Origin: Irpex lacteus
Taxonomy: Eukaryota; Basidiomycota; Agaricomycetes; Polyporales; Irpicaceae
Direction of reading: 5' to 3'
DNA length: 64,000 nt
NCBI GenBank assembly: GCA_001986395.2
Contig: MQVO02000020.1
Span: 558,001-622,000 of the forward strand
Position numbers and translations under genes: made by a program. Below the pieces are notes generated by a model. The model was not told the origin of the DNA and ran no database searches. It saw only the letters and a list, made by a program, of their open reading frames with translations. Position 1 is the stretch's first letter, and each line of letters starts with the position of its first letter. This document shows, in pieces, positions 16,781 through 28,746 of the stretch.

Positions 16781-19700
16781 CTACCAGAACGCACACCTAT
16801 GTTTACATCTCGGTCAGTGAAACGCCATAGGAGCTCCAAGACCTGAACATACCATCCAGAGAAACATTGGCAAAGATTTTCCAAGGAAGTCGCTTGTATG
16901 ATCAGTTTGTCCACTTGCTGCTGCACGGTTAGGGCTACATCTGGATTGAAATCACGTCCTGGAAGATGTGTTCAGTTAGCGACACCGAGGTGCACAAAGT
17001 TGATGGCGAACCTGAGAGCTTGTGCTGCACGCGATTATATACAGCGAGGGCACGCTCGTTTCGCACTTCAGAAACATCTGCAGGTAACGAAATGTGGAAT
17101 CAATGTTTTATGCCAAGACGAGACGCGTAGTGCCCTTTCTCTCACCATTAAAGATGTCGTTCTCGTCTGCTTTTGTCCTGCGCGGCGGACCTCCGGGATG
17201 AGCAGCTCCACCAGCTAGTACGTCGTTGGGGCGGTCAGGGTTCATGACTAGCAAATTCATCAACAAGCAAGCGCAATACGAGATGGTGGACCACTCACGC
17301 TCTGCTCTCCGACCATCTCCGTCATTCTGTATCAGCCTCCAGCTAATCAACGGGTCATATACAAACGCCTCGAGTACTGCCATCAGCGACTCCTTGTTGT
17401 CGCGCAGCACCTTCATGCTAATCTCGCACGTATTCCTGAAGCTACCTTCGATACCACTGACTTCCATCGCATGCGTCAACATCCTCGTCAGCCTGAAAGG
17501 AACCTTCTCAGGGAACTTCTCTCGCATCATCGCCACCTCGAAACAGTCACCAAAGTCGATGTGGACGACCTTGCCCGTGCCCTTCTGGAGCATCAAGTTC
17601 GAGGGATGACGATCGCCGAGACCAAGGATGTGTCCCACCATACTGTTGACGGCGAGTGAACGCGTGAAGGTCGTACGACGTTCAAGCCAGTGCTCGGAGT
17701 TGGCAGACTTGAGCCATAGCACGCGATACAGATCCTGACCAGTGGTGTTCTCGAGCGCATACTCGAAGACTTCCATTTTCTGGAGGAGGATGAGAGACTC
17801 GTAGTCGGGTGCCATCTGTAAGTTAAGCGTCAGGTTGTGAATGATTTCCTGTGATAGACATGTCTTACTTGTAACATCAGTCGATATTCGATGTTGATCA
17901 GGACCTTCCTTGAGGCTCTGTACTCCTTGATGAGCTCATGCATCGTGATACTGTCGTTCACCCATCCTATAAGCCCGGCTTGAGGAGCCAGAGGTGTGAC
18001 GGAGAAGCCCTGGATATGCAAACGGCGCTTGAAGCAATCAATGTCGACTGACAGCAAGTTATTCACGAGGCTGAAAAGCTGCATAACTCGCTCATCTTGC
18101 CGAAGGTCCTCGTGGCCTGTAAAATGTGGGTTTGTTTGAAAGACTCGCAAAGTATTGGGCGCAATATACCTTTGAGAAGGAACTGATATTTCTTTCCATC
18201 ACTACCATGGAGAGACAGCTGTCGAGGTCGCTGTTTCGACGGAATGACTGGCAGTCTGGCGGCGAATGACGATATTGTCACAATAGGCTTGCCGCTCTGG
18301 TATGTACCTTCGATCGACCGTGTTAGTACCGGTCAGTGGAAAATGGAAAACTTGTTCACCTGGAACAGCAAGATCGAGGTCCCGCGCCTTCAACAATTCC
18401 GGAGATACGTATTGCAAATCGAGTACGTTCAACGTCGGAAGTTGCTTCTCAATCTTCTTGAAGACCTGCAGTGGATGGGTGAGATACGTATTACTCTGGT
18501 CCAGTGTTCAAGATACTTACGCCATAGTAGATTTCCCACGCCCTCTCAAGATCTCTTGCCTCACCATACCTACGGAATCTCCTGCAAGCTTCGTGCGCTT
18601 CGAGAAGATCGCGACCGAATACCTGTGCAAAGGATGTCTCTCGTGCTGTTGTGGGGCCCTAGTAGATACGGCTATTCAGTCACGTAGTAGAGTCGAAAAT
18701 ATCCGCACGATGACATACCTGCTCGAGTAGTGCGTGCAAGGGCTCGAGATGAGCTATCATGCCGTCCGCATTATGGTCGGTGAAGTAAAGGCGAGATGCT
18801 TCTTCGAGGCCTTCGTGCCACATCTCGTGCCACAAAATCGCAACACGTATCAATTCTTGACTGACAAGAAGAGCCTTGCAATTGTATCGTCAACGATTGT
18901 TACAGACGAAAGGCTTGTGGCAAGCATACCTGGTTGACGATAATCGGGCTGTGGTCTCTCATACGGTCCATCATTCCCTGCGCAACGCTTCGTCTAGGTG
19001 CACTGCTTGACTTAGCCGCAACGGTCAACGGATAGATGAGGGCTTGTGGGTGATGTTTGCCGACGTCGGTGAGTAGGCGAGTAATGTTTCGTCGGATGTT
19101 CGCACTGGGTGTCTGGATACGAGCGATGATCTGGGGAATCACTTCCAGCCATGTATCGATCTCAACGTCACTGAAACCCGTGGCCATGGCATGGCTGACA
19201 TCGTCGTGTGCGCCATATTTGAACCACAGTGTCAACAGACGAAGAGTATCTTGCAGTGTATTGACATTCCGTAGCGATATCGATTTGAAGAAGCCTAGCG
19301 AAAGCTCAGGTACATTATCTCATGACATTGCCAAAGCGACGTACCATTCACTGCCTCGACGATATGCATCGCCAGTTCTTCGCCGGGTAGCTCACTTCTT
19401 CCCTCGGTCTGACTCTCGAGATAACCGACTACATCGAAGTTGGCCAAAGCCCACATGTGCCATGCCTTGTACCACGTAGAGTCGTAGTAGGTAGCCAGCG
19501 AGTATGCGCGTAAAATATCCTTGATCGGTCGCTAATCATATGTTGAGTAACGAGCCCAGCAAAGATGGACTCTGATATATACCTCACTCCAGTCCTCGAA
19601 CATCTCCATCTGCCATTGGCCTTGCTTGAACCAGCAACGAGCAAGAAGTTTCGAAAGGTCTTTCGATTTCTGCCTATTGGAGAACGAGGTGTTCTCGCCT

Positions 19701-22700
19701 GTGTCAGGACGCAAGTCTCGTGACAAACTCTCGGTAAATTTGGCGAGAAATTGTAGACTGTCTGCATGTTGTTCGCCTGCCCACATGCATTTTAAGTGTG
19801 CGTAGACGACATGTGGAGGTGCCCTCGCAGCTGGCTGCAAGTCGCGATACTGGGGCTGAAGCTGTATATGGGTCAGAGGGATCACTACGAGCTATGTATT
19901 GAAAAATACCTGATTTGGTAGTAACGAGTTGATTGCTTTCTCAGCCAAAGCTAACCTCCCAGACTTGCGGCAGAGGTTAGCGAATTTGATCCACGTAGCC
20001 GCATCATCTTCAGGGCGCAGGACTAGCGCGCGAATCTGAAGGATGCGCTGCCATACCTCCACATCGGGTTGACAAGCCTGTAACCTATCCATGCACGTAA
20101 TCAGTATAGTCATTCCACTCTACTGACCAACCAATTATACCTGTTCATCCACGTTTTGCGCGTCGTTTGTTGACGCTCTGGTTGGTCTGCATGCTGCTTG
20201 TACATAATAACCTCTTCCAGTTCGGAAAGCATCTGTGCTCGTACCATGGTGCTAAACAATAGATGTTGGAGTGATGCTGCATCTAGAGAAGTAGACGACT
20301 TACTTGTATGATCGCCCGTAACTTTCACCCACCAAGGAGGCGATGTCTGGACCGAGCATATCCCGTGCCTTGGCGATGTGCGAGAGGGCTTTGGGGAACT
20401 GATTCTGGTGTACACAAGAGATAGCTCGGTAGAATGGTTTGTCAGCGGAATCCGCACGTATTGCAGCGATGTAGTCATCCATCGTGTCCCAATCGTTGAG
20501 AGACCATGCGGCTGCGGCTGCTAGAGGTGCCATGTCTCGTCGCGTGTCATGGCTGACCTTTGCCCAATACCCGTCGACTTGTTGAGCCAGCTGATCCCAT
20601 TCGCCAAGAGCATGCAAGCATTTCATTCGTCCCAGAACAATCGCGGGCGCATCCGGGTCCTCTCGTGCCCTTTTATCGTAAGTGGCAAGTGCTTCCTGCC
20701 ACCGGCCGAGTCGCTCGTACCATTCTTCGTGTTTACTGACGTCGTACTTCTCTCGAGCGATGAGAAGAGTTCCCCAGGCTGCGTCATGCTGCTGTAGCTT
20801 CGAGTTGATGCTGATGAGGGCTTCTATAATCGTCGGTGATGTGCCGGTGAAGAATTCGAGCTCCTTGTAGTGCAGAGCCTTGGCGTATGCGTGGAATTTC
20901 TCTGATACATTTCCTAAGGTGCGATTCTCGATCGGTAAAGTCTTCTCCTCGTGTTCCATAAATTCGGCTAGACTCAACAGACGATAAACAAGATCTGCAG
21001 GGGCTATGGGTGACGTCAAGGCGTATTCAATCGAACGAACCAAGTCTTCCTATAAACCAATGTCAGCGCACATAACTGATAGGCGAGGTAATACACACTT
21101 GATACTGATCGTACAACTCCGTCCAACACGACAAGAAGGCAGCGTTGAACAGCTCACGCGCGAGAGGAGTGTGAGCATCAACTAAGCTCATACAAGCCCG
21201 GAGCGCATGGGACGGAGATTCCCTCATGAACTCTACGGAGAGGCGCAACATCCACTCATCCCAGTCTTCTTTGGTCGCGACCTGGGATATATCCCAAGCT
21301 TGCTTCAAGTGCTGTTGGTTCACCACCATCTTCGTCGCTTCCGCTGGAGCCGAGTACTCCGTGGACTTGGCACCGTCAGTATTCCTAGCCGGGTGTCAAT
21401 GGGAAAATAACCGGGAAGAGTGCATATATCGTACAGAAGATCCAAGGCAGAAGAGTCTTGAGGTAGCCGCTCGCCATCGAGTAGCTTCGTGATAAGGTTG
21501 CTGTACTTTGCATGGGAAACACGGTTCCTACGCAGGGCCTGCGAACGAGACTCATACGTTAGCAACACAATATGCGTACCTGGCTTATGTGGCTCATTGC
21601 TCACCTTCTCGACAGTGGGAATGAATACTGCAAAGTCAGAACCCAGCTGTATCACCAAAGCGGAAAGAGTATCCATAACGGCCATTTTCAGCTCGTGAGA
21701 TTGGCAGTTGAGTGCACGAGTTAAGGACAAGACGATCCGTGAGGCGTGATCTGAAAAGTTGACTCGTCTCGTCAGACTCTCAATGGTTTGAGCTGCGGTC
21801 TTTCGAAGAGAGATCGCAGCATCAGGCCGTTCGTAGGTCTTTACGATCACCGGGATGACTAGCTGTAAATACTCTTCGATGTTCGTGCCAAATGTTTGGA
21901 AGGCTTCGAGGATTTTCCTTTGCGTGCTCGCGGTCTTATCGTTGAGCTCTCCGTCGAACGCCTTCAAAAGATGAGGTAGAATCATAGGAAGGTACGGCTT
22001 GAATTCGGCATCGAGGGCCCTCCCTAACGACTCGACCAACGAAACAAGGGGCAGCTGCAACGAAACATTGTCCCACTTGTCTTGGACTAGCTTGAAGATA
22101 ATGCCTGTGTGCATCCGCACATGTTGTTTGATGATACTGACAAGGATGGCGAGCTGCTCAAGGTAGAACACCTGAGTTCGAGCGCCGGATGCTTGAACTA
22201 CCTCCGTGAAAGCTGGTATAATCTATGAAATCGCACAGTCGTATCAGCAATATGCTCTATAGAACATGAGAATAGCCCACTTGAGGTAAGAACGACACGC
22301 ATTTCAAGCCTTGTGTCTTGAAGATCGACATGATCGCTTCGATAGCCTTGTGGTGCTGGGTTGTTTGAGACTGGTCGTGGAGAATGCCCAACAGAACGTT
22401 GATGGCGACAGTTTGGTAATAATCATCTGGTGACGATCCCGGGCCAGCTAGAGTCTTGGAAGCAACGGTGTTCGTCAGCGTGGCGTCTGCCAGTTCAGTT
22501 GCAGCTTCCTCTTCCGGTTTGCTCTGGAAACAAGGATACATTAGTCATTCGAGTAAATGCAAATATAGACCGAGCTTTCCACAAGCACGCGGGTCAAACG
22601 GGCGGATTGACTTACCTTTCGTCGGTATGGATCGAGTGCACCTAGAATACCCAGCACTTTGATCACTTCCCTCTTGACGCTCTGGTTTGTTTCAGTTCGG

Positions 22701-25655
22701 AGAATCCTGCTTAGGACTGGTAGCAATTGTGGATAATCCACCAGGGGTGTTATAACGTATCCCGTACTCGAACAGACTTGTCCGAGGGTGTGCAATGCGG
22801 CATCTCGCTTGACGACGGCGGAGTCAGACAGTCGGGTGATCACGACCTCCATGAGCTCCGGAACATGCGGGAGGACATCCTCACCACCGACGGTCGCGAG
22901 CTCGCCCAAACACATGATTACGTTGGCTGCCACAGTTGCGTTGCTATCAGATGCTTTCTGCAGTAGTAAGCGCATGATCGGGATGGCGTAGGGCTTAATA
23001 AGTCGCTGAGTCGCGCTGACGAGCCTGGTAAGCAACCGGGTACACTGTTCTCGGTTGCGCCTATAAAGCGCGTCAACTACGTCAAGCGGGTGATAGATAC
23101 GAGAGCGTACGTCACGGTGCTGTACTCGAGCTCAGTGAGAAGCTGAATCAAAGTCTTCCTCAAATTAGGCATAACATATGCGGGGTTGTGCGCAGAAAGT
23201 CGGCCGATGAGTGATACAGCAGCAAGGCGATTCTCAAATGCCTCGTCGTTGAGCGCAATGAACAATGACCGAACATTTTCCGCTTGGGCTAGATGCTTGT
23301 CGAAACGCTCATGCAAAGATGAGAGAACCGCATGACGAATGCTCGATTCTAATAACGTTAGGCTTTGTTAGTATACCTAATGTGAGTGCGTATCTTGTGT
23401 CTCTACACACCTGGATCAGCGATGCCGACTGTGAGAAGCTTGTCAATAAAATCTCCAACAAGCTCAGTAGCATGATTGCTCGCTTGATAGCAAATCGGAT
23501 CCTGATTGAAGAGGTTGCAACACGTGAGTGCAGCCGCAAGACGTATCTGGGGGTTATCGTCCTCGAGATAAGGTAGCGCGTTGTCTGCAACAAATTCGTT
23601 CAAGACATGACCTGTGTTGCGTTGTCAGTACGAGCAACGAGTAAAGAAGAACGTTGGATCAGCAATACCGCTGAAATCAAAACTCCCCAGAACTGACAAG
23701 GCAAGGATAATGATTTCGGGTCTATGTGTAGCAGCGGCTCCCTGAAGCAGCCGTAAAGTGGTCCTATGAGTATTTAATCGCACTCTGACTGCAAGTTGCA
23801 TACCTCAATGGCACTATGATCCCTGGCGATAGAAATAGTGGTTCCAGAGGACTCAGTCCTGAGAATGGCGTTAGGCGGTGCTCCAAGTGGCTTGTAGCCC
23901 TTTCCGCTTAAGATGCCCGAGAGCATGTCCAACAGACGTTCTGGGCCGTATCAGTCACATCACCACGGAGAACCAGATTCGACATACCCTGAATTGTCTT
24001 GAGCAACGGTGGAATATGCTTCGCAATGGCGGCAAGGGCATTGTGCAGAGGCTCGCTCAATTCGCAATCGAACATCAAATCCAACTGGTCGTGCAGCAGC
24101 TTCGTCAAGTTCGGTCCCACTGCAGACGCCAACATGCCGATACACTGGAACATGGGCTCTTCAGATGGCGCGTTCTTTTTCCTGCACAATGAGTGAATCC
24201 TGGAAGTTAATCCGACAGGTTATTGCGAACTTACCCATGCATCTGCAGTCCTTGTTTGATGTGGGACATGATGGCGTCCAAGAAGGGCTTCATCTCGCTG
24301 CCGACAGCGATAGCTACATGACCGATAGCAACGAACGCTATACCAGTCACATTAGAGACTCGATAACCATGAAACGAAAGGTGTTTTACTTACCGAAACT
24401 CCGCTCAGCCGGCTTGTCCAACATGCCCAGCAGATGCGCCATAGCCTTGTGCAGATGGTGTTCCGCAAATGTCTGCGTGTCATACGCAGCAAGCGTTGGG
24501 ATCAGTGTAATGACCATCTTCCGCACATGCGCGTCTCGATGTGTTTTAAACGCCAGGATCTGCTCTGCAGCGTCGAGGAATGTGTCCCCCATGAACTACA
24601 GCAAGTAATAAAATCCAGCTCTTTGTCAGCACCTTAGACTCTCAATGAAACTCTTCGCGTACCATTCCGCCGCGAAGTAACAATTCGCGGTAGGTAAGTA
24701 GACTTCCGTGTATGACCTCCGGCGGCTGGGTCGTCTTCAGACCATTCTGCGCATCAGAAAGTATCTTGCGCAAATACGGGTTGTTACCATTATCCCTCGG
24801 TTGTCTCTCCCTCTGCGTGACAATAGAAAGGCACGCGGCGAGGAGCTCTGCAGCGCTCTCTCGTACCATGACGCGGGGGTCTCTGAGAGGCACCAGGATC
24901 TTCTCAAACACTAATCCGATGTGGCCGTGGAAATGGACGGGGTTGTTACGCGCGAGTTCCTTCAGGATGAGCACCCCAGCATGACGAGACATATCCGCTG
25001 CGGAGGATGACGACGAGGACGAAGACGAGGAACCACCGCCGCCTGAGAGCAGCTCGATGGCAGCTTGGACCTCGTAGTCCATGAACCGCTCACCGAACGC
25101 GGCGCCGCCTATGCGGGAGATTTTGCCGAGGGTCTTGGACGCGGCGAGCATGACGTTGACATCGGGGTTGGGGAGCAGGGATTTGGCGTAGTTGAAGAAA
25201 CGGAAGAGGTTCTGCTTTGATTCGAGGTTGCCTTCGCCGTCTCCGTTGACTGGCAGTAGATAATCTAGTAGCAACAGCGTACGAGTTCAAATGTTTGAGC
25301 TCACATGTCAAATGTGTTACAACTACGAAACTCACCAATAGCCAATATCCCACCCAACTTCTCATAGTTAGCCTGACTATGCACCAAATCGAACAGCCTT
25401 CTGTTGATATTGTCGTCCCATTGCTTAGCCGCAGCGTCTGACGTCGTCTCCGACACAATATTCGCAACCTATCAGGAAAACATAGAACATATAGTCAGCA
25501 TCATCACTGTACTTCGTAGAAAGATCAGTAGCACACACATAACGCTGCAACTCCAACGCACTCGCTACCCTCGTTTCTCCACTCTTGCTCTTCAGCCCGG
25601 TGAATATCTGGTCCAGCACGTCTGACGACGAGCCTCCTGGGCCTGTCGTCGCCAT
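16781..25655 (-). CDS. TOR: TOR serine/threonine protein kinase (PIKK), complete
   Basis: TOR is the catalytic core of TORC1/TORC2, controlling growth in response to nutrients. The start is [18 protein letters not shown] (complement, 25655). HEAT repeats cover roughly 25650-21300, then FAT to about 19000. The FRB domain begins [19 protein letters not shown] (about 18830-18775) and ends AWEIYYG (about 18535). The kinase domain includes [14 protein letters not shown] (about 18115), the catalytic loop [10 protein letters not shown] (about 17600-17625) and the DFG-equivalent VHIDFGD (about 17548-17570). The FATC domain ends [14 protein letters not shown] followed by TAG at 16781-16783. A final intron splits the codon for the Trp of SGW, and only its removal restores the conserved terminal CxFW. 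The FRB serine whose mutation gives rapamycin resistance (EASR, about 18795) is present, so rapamycin-FKBP12 sensitivity is expected. A Gly4-Ser10 run interrupts the HEAT region (about 25004-25050). About 20 introns are present. I see no frameshift. Confidence 0.97.
25004..25050 (-). repeat. Poly-glycine/poly-serine codon run in TOR HEAT region
   Basis: The run encodes four glycines followed by ten serines, using mixed serine codons (AGC, TCC, TCG, TCA, TCT). Mixed codons argue for selection or old age rather than recent slippage. It lies between HEAT helices and is probably an exposed loop. Confidence 0.8.
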
Positions 25656-26236
25656 CTTTGTAATAGCCTACGCTGAGTGAGATGGAAATGAGACACTCAG
25701 GCTACTTATGTCGCGACGACGCAAGCCAAGGTGAATTGAGTGGCAATGCGAGACTGAAGTTGCATATGGATGTGATCTCGCGCAGTGGATGGATCTGAGT
25801 TGTCGCCCGCCGGATCATCAGGCGAGTGCGGTGATTACGGAGCGTAATCTCCGCATATCCGACAAATAAGTATTCTTCGAATTTAAATGTAAAGACGAAG
25901 TGCGACAACCTGTCAGTGGCATCTGGGCAATGGTGGACGACTTCTCTTATTACTGCCTAATTTGGAGAGTGCTTCGGCTCGGAAGTGTCAGTGACGGTGT
26001 TTACGAGCTCTCTTTACTCGGGCCTGGATATCCTAGAGTTGGTGATATTTTATTCGTCTCTCGAGAGTGACTGTCTAAACAATATAAAACGGTAGATCCA
26101 AGTCTAGTTTGTATTTCTAACCAGCCCAATTGAAGAGGAATCGCAGCACAGAGATAAACCTCCCGAATCCCAATAATCAAACTAAAACTTGAAAGCCGCT
26201 GAACCTATTCCCGTAGAAGTCCAGAACTCCGTTTAC
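25656..26236. other. Intergenic: TOR promoter and F-box gene 3' end
   Basis: Both flanking genes run leftward, so this stretch holds the TOR upstream region on the left and the 3' end of the F-box gene on the right. It is AT-richer than the coding DNA. No gene, repeat or clear TATA box was recognised. Confidence 0.5.
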
Positions 26237-28310
26237 TTAAACTACCCTCCACTGCCACCAAGCACCTAGAAAGTTTCAGTTGAGTTGATTCCGCGGAGTA
26301 TGACACGGCGTAGCGTACCTATAGGTTCCCCACGCTGATCGTGGGACGCACCCGTCCACAACCCCAAAATCCCGCACCGCGAACCAATCCCGCCAAGCTG
26401 GACACCTTCACTCGACCACTCGTCGTCTTCCGGATCACCCGCAGGGGACGAATACTGTCACACGCAATCAGCACACAACTCTCTCATCCTGACCATTTCA
26501 TATAACAACTCACCGTACTCCACCTCACGCTCCCATCCGCAATCACACTCACCGTCCCATGTATCCTCCTCGTATCATGCTCCAAATCCCACAACGCCCC
26601 GCCCATCTCGCCTTCAAAATAAATGTCAGGCGTGCGCTCGTGCCCGGGGATCGTCGACGGTGCGTATCCGGTGATCTTCATCGTGAGGGGTACTATGAGA
26701 ACGACTTCATCTATCGGCTCGATGTTGCTTCCGAATTCGACGTACTAATTTTGCGTGAGAGGGCACCCAGAGGGAGCGAGAGATCTTCGATACTCACGTT
26801 TTGCGCTGCGAGGGGAAAGAAGGCGAGGTTGGGTGAGGCGTGTGAGTGGGTTGTGGTTAGTGGGGATGTGGAGGGGAGGAGGGGTTTACTCACTGACTAG
26901 GTTGTCGTAATCGAGCCACACAACACAGCGTCTGTCGAAGTATTAGGACTGTTTTAAGAGAGGAAGAGAGAAGAAGTCAACACGCACTGCCAAATACCTT
27001 CGACACCGGCCCAATCTCGTTCATACAGCGACGCTGGATCACTCAGTGGTCGCTCCGGATCCTCGTTATATGGTGGCACCCAAAACCCCGGCCGCAGCGC
27101 GCTCCAACCAGTCAAAGGCGCGAGAATATCGTGGAACACGTCGTCCGAGCGTAAGCAGCTTTCAACCACAACGCGGATAGCAGACAAATGCACCCAATCC
27201 GGATAGACTTTGTCCGCAGAGGGCTCGTAGCTCCTTCGCTCGATCGAAGGCTGGTACTCGTCGTCGTCCTCCGAATACGAGGAAGATGGAGCCGGTACCC
27301 TCGCTGAACCTTCGTCTTTAGGATGAGATTCCACAGGCAAGAAAGGCCCCCAACACCGTCGTACGGATGGATAGTCCATCTGGAAGACCCTCGCCTGGCA
27401 CAATCGCTTGATGAGCTCCCTACGCCCTTCCTTCTTCAACCGAGGCCACTGAAACCTGTCCTTGTACTTCCACCGCCAGTTGTATCCTTCTGCGGGTCCG
27501 TCTGGATGTGTGTTCAGTAGTATCTCGAAACCACATAGCGCTACGAGCTTATGCAGGGCACGCGACTCGTCGCTGTGTATCCATGCTTTGTCGAGTCTAC
27601 TGTGGGCGTAGCGGCAGGGGAGGATGAGGGGTAGGCCGCGTGTGAGAACAGAATGCAGCCAGAAGACGCTTCTTGAGAAGTACTTTCCCCATTCACCTGA
27701 GATTTTGGGGGGAGCGAGAGGCGAGCGTTCGTCTGCTTCCACGAGGGACATGTCTCGAGTGAAAGAATGTCTTGGCTCCATTGGATCTTCGCTGGAAAGT
27801 GCTGAGGAGTGAGGAAGGGGGGCGAGGGTTTCGAACACGGACAGAATAGTTTGAAGCGGCCAAGTGTAGTCTTTGGACACATCCACTTGAACAGTGTCCG
27901 AGCGCTCTTCTGAGCGAAGATGATGTCGCAGAGTACGTGGATCCGGTAACGAGTCTGTGGTTCGAGGCGTGAGCATTATAGAGGCACGAACACGATTTCT
28001 TGTTTCTTCTCCCCAATCGAGAGCGCGGCGAGCCCCTGGTTCAGCAAGTATTTAGCAATGGCATACACATAGGGGATATCCGCCGACCTTCTTTATCCGC
28101 AGTACTAGCGAATGGGTCGTCGAAGGTGGTGAGAAATATGCGGTGCCAAAGGTGATTGTCGTTGGGGTCGTAGACAAATTGGCGCAGACGACGGCATGTT
28201 TGTGCGAAGGATGAGATGGTAGTGAAGTCGCGCTCTATGGCAAGGAAGACGAGGATATCCTCGACAACTTCTAGGGGTAGTGCGAGAACGCCTGCGAGCA
28301 CTGGGTGCAT
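26237..28310 (-). CDS. F-box protein, agaricomycete type, about 600 residues
   Basis: This is a predicted SCF adaptor. The ATG (complement, 28310) gives MHPVLAGVLALPLEVVEDIL, a classical F-box start, continuing to AQTCRRLRQFVYDPNDNHLWHRIFLTTFDDP. The long second block (27976-26954) is hydrophilic with a structured C-terminal part. Later exons (about 26765-26484, then 26457-26320) read FEGEMGGALWDLEHDTRRIHGTV and GGIGSRCGILGLW. A short last exon restores GAWWQWRVV and a TAA at 26237-26239. This overall shape (F-box, FDDP, then a beta-rich end with tryptophans) recurs in mushroom genomes. The junction between FDDP and the next block (about 28030-28110) does not keep frame with any GT..AG intron I could find that preserves all the sequence, so the model there is uncertain. 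The substrate is unknown. Confidence 0.7.
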
Positions 28311-28746
28311 GGCAGCACCTGTGAGAGGCTGGGAGGTCGTTTGAGTACTTGGGAACAATATTGATGGTATGGTGCGCCGTTCTTGAGTAGGACTGTGGTT
28401 AAGCAGACTTGAAAGGACTTTAGATTATGGAGAGAACATGTTAGAATATGGTAACTTACGAAGACTACAACGAGCATAAGTAGGCGGACGACCTGCGTCT
28501 GCTGGGTGTATCGAGGTAAACCAGGATTATTGACCCCGTCAATACGGCACCGACGGTGGAACCAATAATCTGCTAGGTTTTACGGGCCGAGTTCGTGCGT
28601 TGATCCGTTGTTGGGTGGTAGACGCTGATTTCCCCACATTGGATGATCCAGCCGAGCGCGGTGAGCATAACCTCCATCTCATCCTCCTCTCCCTCTCTCT
28701 TCTTCTCCACAACTCGACCGACGACCTCTGAACCGACTCAAACGAC
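28311..28746. other. Divergent promoter region (F-box minus / MCC alpha plus)
   Basis: 436 bp separate two divergent start codons, so it is a candidate bidirectional promoter. A pyrimidine-rich run (about 28670-28720) lies just upstream of the carboxylase ATG. No TATA box or RNA gene was recognised. Confidence 0.5.
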
